From Teredinibacter haidensis (GTDB taxonomy: Bacteria; Pseudomonadota; Gammaproteobacteria; Pseudomonadales; Cellvibrionaceae): a stretch of 64,000 nt of DNA. Both the position numbers and the translations under genes were made by a program. The notes beneath the pieces were generated by a model. That model was not told the DNA's origin. It searched no databases and saw only the letters and a program-made list of their open reading frames with translations. Shown here piece by piece: positions 28,094 through 36,108 of the stretch. Positions within the stretch are counted from its first letter, which is position 1. The number at the start of each line of letters is the position of its first letter. The stretch spans positions 3,359,001-3,423,000 of the forward strand of contig NZ_CP060084.1 of NCBI RefSeq assembly GCF_014211975.1. Direction: 5' to 3'.

Positions 28094-29081
28094 ATGAAAA
28101 ATGACGCAAGAAAACTTAGTACAGAAGAGCAGCATTTAATTCGTAAGATAGCAGTGCAGCGAGTGCATGATGGTGAAAGTGCGGCCGAAGTGACACGCAG
28201 CTTCGGTCTTGGAAGCCGAACAATTTTCACTTGGTTGCGTTTAGCGCGTGAAAAAGGAATTGAAGCTCTGGCACCCAAAGCACGAACTGGACGCAATCGA
28301 ACACTATCCAATCTTGAGGAGCAAGAAATAAAAAGGTGGCTAATTGGCAGAGACCCTCGACAGCATGGCTTTGATTTTGGTTTGCGGACACGCCAAATTG
28401 TTGCTGATTTAATTCTTGAAAGATTTGGTGTTGCCTTGAGCCCTTCCGGTGTTGGTAAAATTCTGCATCGGTTAGGTTTGACGCCACAAAAACCGTTACG
28501 TAGAGCGGATGAGCGAGACGAGAAAGCGGTGCAAGAATGGGTTGATGATGTTTACCCTAAAGTTAAGAAATACGATAAAAAGAAAGGGGCTGAGATATTT
28601 TGGTTGGATGAAGCCACTATTCGTTCAGATGATCCTTTACAGCGTACCTGGAGTGAAAAAGGGAATACACCTGTCGTCACAACAAGCGGTCAAAGACAGG
28701 CAATTAATGCGATCTCAGCGTTATCGAATAAATGTGGCTTTTGGTATCACGTTTTTGACGTGAAAATTTAATGCGGATAAATGTATTGAATGCTTAAAAA
28801 GTTTCCAAAAAGGCCGTAACTCTCCCGTCATACTCATCGTTGATGGGCATCCTGTACATAAATCAAAGAAGGTCACGGACTATATTGAGTCACTTGAAGG
28901 AAAAGTTGAAATGGTATTTCTACCACCGTATGCGCCTGACTTAAATCCAGATGAGCTTGTGTGGAATCAGATGAGAAATATCGGCACATCAAAAAAGCCA
29001 CTCAAGAAAGGAGAATCACTAAAGAATCGTGCCATTTTAGACCTGGAAAGTATCAAACGGGATAAGGCTCTGATTAAATAA
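28094..29081 (+). mobile_element. IS630-family transposase, interrupted by one frameshift
   Basis: The first frame (28094-28771) encodes the helix-turn-helix part (VQRVHDGESAAEVTRSFGLG, LAPKARTGRNRTL) and the first catalytic Asp in IFWLDEATIRSD. A +1 shift near 28764 moves to a frame open to 29081, with the second Asp in VILIVDGHPVHKSKK and the Glu in PPYAPDLNPDELVW. All three DDE residues are therefore present. One extra A in GTGAAAATTTAATG would explain the shift. Some IS elements use programmed frameshifting, but no convincing slippery heptamer is seen, so a simple mutation is more likely. I could not define terminal inverted repeats. The family normally targets TA dinucleotides. Confidence 0.85.
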
Positions 29082-29116
29082 TTTTTCCAAGAGGCAACTG
29101 TATTTTTTGCTGCTGC

Positions 29117-29469
29117 CTAGGTAGTATGCTCTTCCAGCAAATGCCTGAACTTGAGCATTGTTGATTCATCACGGATCTGACCATTCAGCCTTAGCCCCGC
29201 AAATCGACGCATAGACTCAAATCTCATACAAAGTATCTTCCATTCCCGGATCGCTTAAATTGCAAAATAATTTCAGGCAGGGAATACGGAGTATTGCAGA
29301 TAGCGGGTAAAGCTTTCGGCCATTGCCTTCTTTTGCGTAATATCGGTGTACTTTATTTTCCAGCTGTTTCCAAGGAATCAGCGTATCCATCTGCTCATGA
29401 AACTTATCGCGGCATGTTTTTACGTTTCTTGACGTTATATTTGGCTTCGGGAAAAGAAATCTGGTCCAT
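29117..29469 (-). mobile_element. IS5-family transposase, N-terminal relic with frameshifts
   Basis: Read on the minus strand, the ATG at 29469 starts MDQISFPEAKYNVKKRK. After one extra A the frame continues RDKFHEQMDTLIPWKQLENK, then YAKEGNGRKLYPLSAILRIP and DPGMEDTLYEI. After one extra T it gives SMRRFAGLRLNGQIRDESTM and LKFRHLLEEH, then a stop. This is the well-known N-terminal half of IS5-type transposases. The catalytic DDE half is missing, cut next to the IS630 element. Two single-base insertions hide it from open-frame searches; the plus-strand frame at 29294-29476 is only its shadow. Confidence 0.85.
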
Positions 29470-29499
29470 AACTTAACGCTAAAATGATAGTTTTTTGTA

Positions 29500-30240
29500 T
29501 TATGCCAAAGATGGAGACTTAATCAGATTTTCCTTAGGTGTTTTTTTGTCGAAATTTGCAATTCCCCAAAACCTTCCCCCACCTAAAGCATAACGCAAGC
29601 CAGTGGGTAATCGTCTTTCAAAATACCTCTCTGTTTCGACCATATAGAAATCAGAGCCAAAAAGTATCTTTCTTGATAGGCTTTCCTCGTCCAACATAAC
29701 ACTCAAATAAGGAATATTTTCCTGAAAATTGAAAACAGTATACGAAATATCAGCAAACAGGCTTGTTACTTTTCCATCACCTCGATGTAACGTTCAGGAT
29801 CTGCATATGTACTATCAAGTACTTATATTTTTGCTATTTACAGATCCGGGCGAACAATGAGCCTTAAGAGGAGTGTTTCTTTCCACCATATATGGATATA
29901 TATAATCTATCAGTACTTTGTCATTTACCCATACCCTAAAGTTGGGTATATTTTTACCTCCCGGAAATTATGCGGTTCTACCAATGACTTCAAACTAGCT
30001 AAAGCCTCAGGCCTTATAGGGTCAATATGTGTGAACGGAATTAGTACATCCTTGTATTTTTCATTTTTCAGAAGCCGACCCGCTTCCTGATGCTGCTGAT
30101 CAATATCTTCCTTCATTTTTTCCGCGCCCATGTACGCAAAATCCATTGGTAACACAATGAATTTTTTCTCTTTAGGGTACTAATTTATCAAATGCTTCAA
30201 ATTATCTTCTTGGCCCATTTCATCACCAAACCCTGCGTCG
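29500..30240 (-). pseudogene. Amidohydrolase-family (metal-dependent TIM-barrel) pseudogene
   Basis: On the minus strand, from about 30240: DAGFGDEMGQEDNLKHLIN, an in-frame TAG, then YPKEKKFIVLPMDFAYMGAE, LIPFTHIDPIRPEALASLKS and FREVKIYPTLGYG, which stops at 29925. After about 130 bases it resumes as TSLFADISYTVFNFQENIPY and KILFGSDFYMVETERYFERR. This order matches amidohydrolase_2-type proteins. The middle third is missing and no start is found. FGSDF carries a family metal-site Asp. Pseudogene call is firm; substrate unknown. Confidence 0.8.
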
Positions 30241-31238
30241 AGACCTTGGCGAGGGCAACCCTCTGATTTACGCTAAGGGCCTGGAACAATACGGTCTTTA
30301 CGCCTTTTTGCCAAACTTCTACACCTTCACTGATCGCTTCACACCGAAGCAAAGGTCAGGATTTTTTTCACGTTCCGAAAAGCTCGAATGACAAAGCGCT
30401 GGTACCCCCGCGCGGAATAAGCGCATCGAAGAGGTTGCCAGACAAATCGCAAGCATGAAGAATACATCAGAAAAGATTGAGTGCGGCCCCTACACCCATA
30501 CCGCAATCACTAATACAGGTTTTCAATCCGAAGCGGAGCAATTGAGCACAGCAGAACGCCCTCCGGTGTTAACGGTGTGGGTTCAACGGTTTCTGGAGAC
30601 CTTTCGAGGCTGCATTTAACGCCGGAGCCTGTGCCGAATGATAGTACCCGTGAAATAAAAGACTTTTGTGCTACGCACCCCCAGCATTCCGACTGTCAAA
30701 CCCCGAATAAAAACTGAAGTAATGCGGCCCCCACGCAAGATCACCCCGGTATATCCCGCAAGGCTTGTATAACGGTTGAATAGCGTGGAGGAGTAGCGCT
30801 TGTTAAAAAACGACCTGAGCTGGCGCGCCTTGTTTATGTTTTTCAATAAGCTGATAGTGGAGCTTCGGCGGCGTAGACAAACACCCCTGTTGTTTTTTTA
30901 ACCCATAGTTGTGGAGCATCAAAGTTTGTACTTAATGGATCATGGCCTCGCATTGAGTGCAAGCGAAGCATTTGCTTTCAACGAAAACACCTATTAGCCT
31001 ATACCAAGGCTAACGAAGCCAAGTGACTTGCTGGCGTCAAAGCTGTTCTCAGCAAAAGATGCCAGGTGAGTGGGATGCTACGGTGCAGATCAATAAACCG
31101 TGTGCTTTTGAACTCTACTCTTATCGAGGGGGATCTTGTCACCGGGCTTTCAAGCTTCTCTTTAGCTTCCAGCGACTATCGCTGGTCTACAATTGAGTTT
31201 GTTCTTTCCCTTCCAACTAATAACAGAGTAAACCGAAT
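30241..31238. other. Long region without an intact gene, upstream of the mannanase
   Basis: It starts with protein-like patches on the plus strand (NPLIYAKGLEQYGLYAFLPN near 30255; RIEEVARQIASMKNTSEKIE near 30420; REIKDFCATHPQHSDCQTPN near 30650), broken by stops and frame changes. They could be pieces of one decayed gene that I do not recognise. The last ~350 bases show nothing but should carry the mannanase promoter. Base composition returns to that of the flanking genome within this stretch. Confidence 0.4.
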
Positions 31239-32447
31239 ATGATTCGCCAACTCATACGCAGCCTCGCCTGCGTCTCTACCTATATCATGTTAACGTCCTG
31301 CGGAGGCCAAGTAGCCGAGACCTCAGGTATCATGGGTGCTCCAAGCCTGGTCACCGAAAACTCAACCGCCCAAACCCAAGCGCTCTACCGCAATTTGGCC
31401 ACTGTCGGCAAAACCCAGGTGCTCTTTGGCCACCAAAATACTACCGCGTATGGCGTTAACTGGATCAATGAAGAAGGCCGTTCTGACGTCAAAGATGTAA
31501 CCGGTTCCAATCCTGCCGTTTTTGGCTGGGATTTGGCCCATTTGGAGTCGGGGGATGAGAAGAGCCTGGACAATATTTCCTTCGATTTTATCCGCGATCA
31601 GATTAAGGCCAGCTACCAGCGTGGCGCTATCAATACCCTTAGCTGGCATATGCGCGACCCCGTTACCGGTGGGAGCTCCTGGGATAAAAACCCCACGGTT
31701 GCCAAGCTGATTCCCGGTGGTGAAGCGCACGATAAATTGAAGGCGAACCTAGATACTTTCGTCGCTTTTAACGAAACACTTAAGGTTAAAAACGCAGATG
31801 GCAAGATGGAGTATGTGCCCATTATCTTTCGCCCCTGGCACGAGCATAACGGCGATTGGTTTTGGTGGGGCAAGGGTGAAAACCTGACCAGCGAGGAAGA
31901 CTACATTGCTCTGTGGCGCTTTACCGTGGATTACCTGCGTGACGAAAAGGGCCTTCGCAACTTAATTTACGCCTTTTCTCCAGACCGCAGCCGTATGGAT
32001 TTAAGTCTGCTGCCAGAATCTTACCTCTATGCTTATCCCGGCGATAACTACGTGGATATTATTGGGCTGGATAACTACTGGGATCTGGGCCACCCCTATA
32101 ACAATGAGCCACTGGAAGCGCGTCGCGGCTACTTTGTCGCCAGTCTGGAAGCAATCAGCGATATCGCCAAAGCTAAAAATAAAGTTGCTGCACTCACCGA
32201 AGGCGGACAGGAAACCGTCCACCAGGATAAATTCTGGACCGATATGATCTTAAGTAACGTGTTGGCCACCGAGAGCAGTGCGAACATTGCCTACCTGCTG
32301 GTATGGCGAAATGCCAATAAGGCGCGGGAAAATAGGGATCACTTCTATGCACCGTATAAAGGGCATAAGAGTGAGCAGGACTTTATCGATTTCTATAATC
32401 ACCCTGCCACAGTATTTGAAAGCAATTTGCCGAATATGTACGAATAG
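31239..32447 (+). CDS. GH26 beta-mannanase lipoprotein
   Basis: A 402-residue enzyme. The lipobox LTSC has cysteine 21 followed by two glycines, so an outer-membrane lipoprotein is expected. The single GH26 catalytic domain has FRPWHEHNGDWFWWG with the acid/base E202 (preceded by the family His) and AALTEGGQE with the nucleophile E321. NTLSWHMRDPVTGGSSWD and IIGLDNYWD are typical for the family. It should cleave beta-1,4-mannan or short manno-oligosaccharides at the cell surface, as the lipid-anchored GH26 enzymes of Cellvibrio do. No CBM or Ser linker is present, which fits a cell-bound finishing role. It is monocistronic and followed by a strong terminator. Confidence 0.93.
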   Translation: MIRQLIRSLACVSTYIMLTSCGGQVAETSGIMGAPSLVTENSTAQTQALYRNLATVGKTQVLFGHQNTTAYGVNWINEEGRSDVKDVTGSNPAVFGWDLAHLESGDEKSLDNISFDFIRDQIKASYQRGAINTLSWHMRDPVTGGSSWDKNPTVAKLIPGGEAHDKLKANLDTFVAFNETLKVKNADGKMEYVPIIFRPWHEHNGDWFWWGKGENLTSEEDYIALWRFTVDYLRDEKGLRNLIYAFSPDRSRMDLSLLPESYLYAYPGDNYVDIIGLDNYWDLGHPYNNEPLEARRGYFVASLEAISDIAKAKNKVAALTEGGQETVHQDKFWTDMILSNVLATESSANIAYLLVWRNANKARENRDHFYAPYKGHKSEQDFIDFYNHPATVFESNLPNMYE

Positions 32448-32479
32448 AGTTTTCATCTTTGCCAGGTAAGGTAATCCCC

Positions 32480-32502
32480 CCCCCGCTCAGGCGGGGGCTT
32501 TT
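32480..32502 (+). terminator. Rho-independent terminator after the mannanase gene
   Basis: CCCCCGC / GCGGGGG stem with TCAG loop, followed by CTTTT, 32 bases after the stop codon. Confidence 0.85.
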
Positions 32503-32609
32503 ACTGGCACGAAGAGGGGGCCGGAGGGCTCTGCCAACAACAACCCTGCTTGGCTGAATGCCGCGGTGTTTACCTTCTTATAAATAAGCCAGGATTCGAC
32601 CTGCCGATG

Positions 32610-34910
32610 TTACTGCAACCTTGTAACATGCAGAGTGTCGCGCAGCACGGAAAAAGCTGTATTTCCGCTCGGGCTAACTTCCAACGCTTCAGTAATGTAC
32701 GATTGCATTGGCGGCAACGTTTCCAGCACAGCTCTATCGAACTGGCTGGACTCATTAAGAGCTACAAAATCGTACCACGCGATAGTAGAAAAATCGGTGG
32801 TATAAAGACGTGGGCCAGATACAGAAAACATCATCACACTGCTGAAACTTTCCAACTCTCCAACTTTCTCATTATCACGATTATAAACGGACTGATCACG
32901 TACCCGATAATTACCGTCGTTGCTAATTGCCGTATAGTGATATCGATCGGTAAGCGTTACGGATTTATTCTCTGGATCAAATTCGGCGGCATAAAACCTG
33001 GATTCAACCCGCGAATACAAAATTAACTCAATGTAAGACAGGTCCCCTGCGTAAACCAAGCCCGAATACTCACGAAAAGAATCGGCAGGTTCAACCCGCT
33101 CCAGATCGATTTCAACAAGCTCCTGGGTAAGCAAATTGATAACGTGTAACGCGTTGTAGGGTATTCCTCGCACAAGAAGAACCTCTGTGCTGGAAAGTAC
33201 TAACATGTCTTGAGCGTCGTCAGTCACAGGCATTGGCGAGGCCTTCTCCAAAATCATCGCATTCAGATCCATTTGATACAGATATGTTTCATGTTCGGTA
33301 GAGCCAAGGCAAAAAACTTTATTGCCATCAACAGAAATTCGTGGCAGAGAAAGCTGCAAATTATTTGCCCCCTGTATGGCCTTACGCGCCCACTCACCCT
33401 TGATATATTGATAAACAAATATCACAAGGGAGCCTCCCTCGTAGCCGGAGACGATTAAATGCTGACTCACTGGTTCGTAGAGTACCTTGTGGTAAAAACT
33501 CGCGCCGGGATCACTAATAGACGCATCGAGATACACTTCCGGCTCTATGACATGTAAGCGAGCCACAGAAAATAATGCTTCGAAATTATTACCAGAATCA
33601 AGGCCCGAACTACCAATTGCTGCGGGTGTTACCTCAATGGATATTTTAGAGTCGCTTACAACCTGGTAGTCACTGATCTCGTTCCCAAAAATGTTGAGCG
33701 GCGCACCATTTAATCGCTCAAAATTTTCACCACTCACGGTCACTGTGGCATTCTGGTCTTTGAAAGCGAAGTACGGAGAAAACGAATTAAAACGCACTAA
33801 ATCTACTGAGAGCGCAACCGGAATGTGATAACTGCGACTACCGCCGGAACTATCTTCAACCATAACCATGGCGCTGTGTGTTCCATTATTTAGGCTCTTC
33901 GCATTCTCGTTAATGGAAACATTTACCTGCGATGCGTCGATAACATCGAGATCCAGCCAGTCCACATCGGCTGTCGCTGTCAGCTCAATATGCTCTCGCG
34001 TATCGCTGACCGTTACAGTATCTCTGCCTGCGCTACTGCTGTCGCCGGTACTTATACTGAAATCAAGAGCTGTTTTATCCACCGTAAATTCTGCCCTAGA
34101 AACCGAGTAGCTAATCTGCAGCTCTGTATCGACAATTCTTTCGCTATTACCGTTAATTCTCACGGTCGCCGAATACTCACCGACTGGAATGTTTTTTACG
34201 ATATCAAGATCCAACATTAAATTATTATTAATATCCTTATGCAGAAGAGCTGCCAGCCAAGCGGTTTCACTCTCGTTATACTGGACACTTGCTGTGAAAG
34301 CATCTCTCGGATGAACTGCATCAAGTTGAAAGCTGGAGGTAGTGACTGAAATATTTTTGTATGTTGGATATTGCCCCTGCGCCCCTGCGAGGTTGGCACT
34401 ACTCACACCGGTAGCAATTTGCGCTTTGTTAACGGTGTACGTAATGTTTACTGTTCGTGGGCTATTTTCAAATTGGCGGTTACAGGTAGCATCGTAACAG
34501 GTGAGCACCTGAAAGGAATCGCTGTGAACCCCCGTGCCAACGGAGTCTGCAGATGCTACGCTGACCTCTATCACGCCTCGATTCGGCTCCATAACAATGC
34601 TTGCGTCAAAAATACTATTGGGATTCACAAGCACAAACGCGTAAATAGTGTCAGTTAGCGACTGAGAGTTGTCGATATAGCCGTATAGGGTTTGCGCTGC
34701 CGGATTATCGGTACCCAGCTCAGACGAAAAATTCAATTGTTGCGTGGACAACCGAAGGCTTGGATGTGATGAGCCTGAGCTTCCGCTAGACGAAGCACTA
34801 CTGCTGCTGCCTCCGCCACCGCCACCACCACCACCACAGGCGCTTAGCCCGAAGAGAAGGAGAAATGAAAGATAAGGTATTGTTTTTAAAGTTTTTCTTG
34901 AGAACATCAT
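32610..34910 (-). CDS. Large surface lipoprotein with Ig-like and IPT/TIG domains
   Basis: A 766-residue lipoprotein: lipobox LSAC (cysteine 25), a run of nine glycines and a Ser linker to about residue 48. Three beta-sandwich repeats follow (about 52-165, 166-270, 272-375), each with a motif like LRLSTQQLNFSSELG or FTVDKTALDFSISTGD at its start. Then comes an IPT/TIG-like domain (about 378-445, FNSFSPYFAFKDQNATVTVS). The last 300 residues contain repeated four-strand units (YEPVSQHLIVSGYEGGSLVI, GNKVFCLGSTEHETYLYQMD) that look like a beta-propeller. It has no neighbour in its operon. Function unknown; binding or adhesion at the cell surface is a guess. Confidence 0.68.
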   Translation of the reverse strand: MMFSRKTLKTIPYLSFLLLFGLSACGGGGGGGGGSSSSASSSGSSGSSHPSLRLSTQQLNFSSELGTDNPAAQTLYGYIDNSQSLTDTIYAFVLVNPNSIFDASIVMEPNRGVIEVSVASADSVGTGVHSDSFQVLTCYDATCNRQFENSPRTVNITYTVNKAQIATGVSSANLAGAQGQYPTYKNISVTTSSFQLDAVHPRDAFTASVQYNESETAWLAALLHKDINNNLMLDLDIVKNIPVGEYSATVRINGNSERIVDTELQISYSVSRAEFTVDKTALDFSISTGDSSSAGRDTVTVSDTREHIELTATADVDWLDLDVIDASQVNVSINENAKSLNNGTHSAMVMVEDSSGGSRSYHIPVALSVDLVRFNSFSPYFAFKDQNATVTVSGENFERLNGAPLNIFGNEISDYQVVSDSKISIEVTPAAIGSSGLDSGNNFEALFSVARLHVIEPEVYLDASISDPGASFYHKVLYEPVSQHLIVSGYEGGSLVIFVYQYIKGEWARKAIQGANNLQLSLPRISVDGNKVFCLGSTEHETYLYQMDLNAMILEKASPMPVTDDAQDMLVLSSTEVLLVRGIPYNALHVINLLTQELVEIDLERVEPADSFREYSGLVYAGDLSYIELILYSRVESRFYAAEFDPENKSVTLTDRYHYTAISNDGNYRVRDQSVYNRDNEKVGELESFSSVMMFSVSGPRLYTTDFSTIAWYDFVALNESSQFDRAVLETLPPMQSYITEALEVSPSGNTAFSVLRDTLHVTRLQ

Positions 34911-35076
34911 GTGAACCTAATTTTTAAGTTTTATTATTTTGGCAACAAATCTAAACAAAAGATGGCCAATGAACAAGCGTTGGTTGTGTAGATCGGCATT
35001 TTCAGCCTAAGTTTTAAACAGGAAAAGTGCCGAACCAAGGCGGAAAAATAACGAGGCGTATGAAAGAGAACCTATA
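34911..35076. other. Short intergenic leader of the Ig/IPT lipoprotein gene
   Basis: On the minus strand this region leads into the lipoprotein gene and includes AGGTTCAC just before its ATG. No gene. Confidence 0.5.
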
Positions 35077-35117
35077 GACCTAAAAAAGCCGGAACCAACG
35101 CCCGGCTTTTTTAGGTC
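35077..35117. terminator. Strong bidirectional terminator
   Basis: A perfect 16-base inverted repeat (35077-35092 and 35102-35117) with a 9-base loop contains AAAAAAGCC / GGCTTTTTT, so T-runs follow the GC stem on both strands. It overlaps the first base or two of the UbiC-like gene's stop codon. Confidence 0.88.
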
Positions 35118-35658
35118 ACTGGTAGATAGAAAGCGGAAAGAATTCTGTAATTTGAATAAATGGCTGGTGCTCCATCACGATTCTGTAACTGCGCCAGATC
35201 GCATCATCATCCGCGAGGCTTTCGCCTTTCCCTCCTTCGCCGAGGGCGACGATTTCCCGGTAGGTTTCCAGGCCACACTCGCGCAATAATTCCCCAACGC
35301 CGACGAGACCCGCTTCCAATTCCGAACGCAACTGCTCACTTAGCAATTCGGTGCAGATCAGAGAGATGGCTGTCGCATAGCATGTACCCGATTTCTCACC
35401 CACTAGCTGCACGGTGCGGCGCAGTACTTGATCACCAGCCTGCCGGTTGATAACCGGGGCATCCGTTTCGAGCTGCCAATATTGCTGGCCGCAATTCTTA
35501 ACTTTTACCGGCTCCCAAAAAAAAGATTCAAGACTCTTGGTAACGGTGCCATCGGTGGTCAGTAATACTCTTAAAAAAGGCGGCAGGGTGTGCAGCGGTA
35601 GCGTCGAAGATTGATCATCTGCTTCCATATAGCCTGTCGAGGTAAATAATCGCGTCAT
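35116..35658 (-). CDS. Chorismate pyruvate-lyase (UbiC)-like protein
   Basis: A 180-residue protein of the chorismate lyase fold. Recognisable parts are LPPFLRVLLTTDGTVTKSLE, VLRRTVQLVGEKSGTCYATA, GVGELLRECGLETYREI and the closing region after it. UbiC converts chorismate to 4-hydroxybenzoate plus pyruvate for ubiquinone. This branch (DUF98-type) is more distant and its substrate is less certain, so no symbol is given. It begins 12 bases after the UPF0016 gene and ends in a strong terminator, so the two form an operon. No other quinone gene is nearby. Confidence 0.72.
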   Translation of the reverse strand: MTRLFTSTGYMEADDQSSTLPLHTLPPFLRVLLTTDGTVTKSLESFFWEPVKVKNCGQQYWQLETDAPVINRQAGDQVLRRTVQLVGEKSGTCYATAISLICTELLSEQLRSELEAGLVGVGELLRECGLETYREIVALGEGGKGESLADDDAIWRSYRIVMEHQPFIQITEFFPLSIYQ

Positions 35659-35670
35659 GGGTCTTATCCG

Positions 35671-35955
35671 TTAAGTGTGGTTTATGGCCTTGGCGATGGT
35701 TAATACGCCCAACACCAAGAAACCTATTCCCGCAACCCAAGCCAATAACCTTTCATCCACCCAATGGGAAAACATATTCCCGGCCAACACACCAATTCCG
35801 GTTGCCACCACCAACGCCATGGACACTCCCACAAACACTACGAGCGGACTGGCTGACTTATTCGACACAAATAGTAAGGTTAATACTTGGGATTTATCTC
35901 CCAACTCGGCAACAAAGGCTGTGAAAAACACTAAGGCAAGTACTTTTACATCCAT
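35671..35955 (-). CDS. UPF0016/TMEM165-GDT1 family membrane transporter (half-size)
   Basis: A 94-residue protein with three hydrophobic segments. It carries the family signature E-x-G-D-K-(S/T)-x near its N-terminus, here as FVAELGDKSQVLTLLF, and one copy only, so it would act as a homodimer-like assembly. Bacterial members export manganese or calcium ions. Ser replaces the more usual Thr in the motif. It is first in a two-gene unit with the UbiC-like gene. Confidence 0.82.
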   Translation of the reverse strand: MDVKVLALVFFTAFVAELGDKSQVLTLLFVSNKSASPLVVFVGVSMALVVATGIGVLAGNMFSHWVDERLLAWVAGIGFLVLGVLTIAKAINHT

Positions 35956-36091
35956 AGATATGACTCAATAATTGATTAATCCCGCCATTCTACCATCTGA
36001 AGGTTGCTGATTTCCGTGTTGGCTGCCTGTATAATTCGCCGGCAGTTTTGGGCCCGCTGCCGCCCTTGATACAGGCAGCACCATATTTACC

Positions 36092-36108
36092 AGAAGGGGA
36101 ATACCTTG
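36092..36108 (+). promoter_or_regulatory. Ribosome-binding site fixing a TTG start
   Basis: AGAAGGGGA lies 5 bases before TTG at 36106. No in-frame ATG or GTG occurs until deep in the conserved region, so the TTG is the start of the aminotransferase. Confidence 0.7.

Noticed and set aside
30616..30846. 76-codon minus-strand open frame
   Set aside because: Very rich in Arg/Gly/Thr with no motif; more likely a chance frame in decayed DNA.
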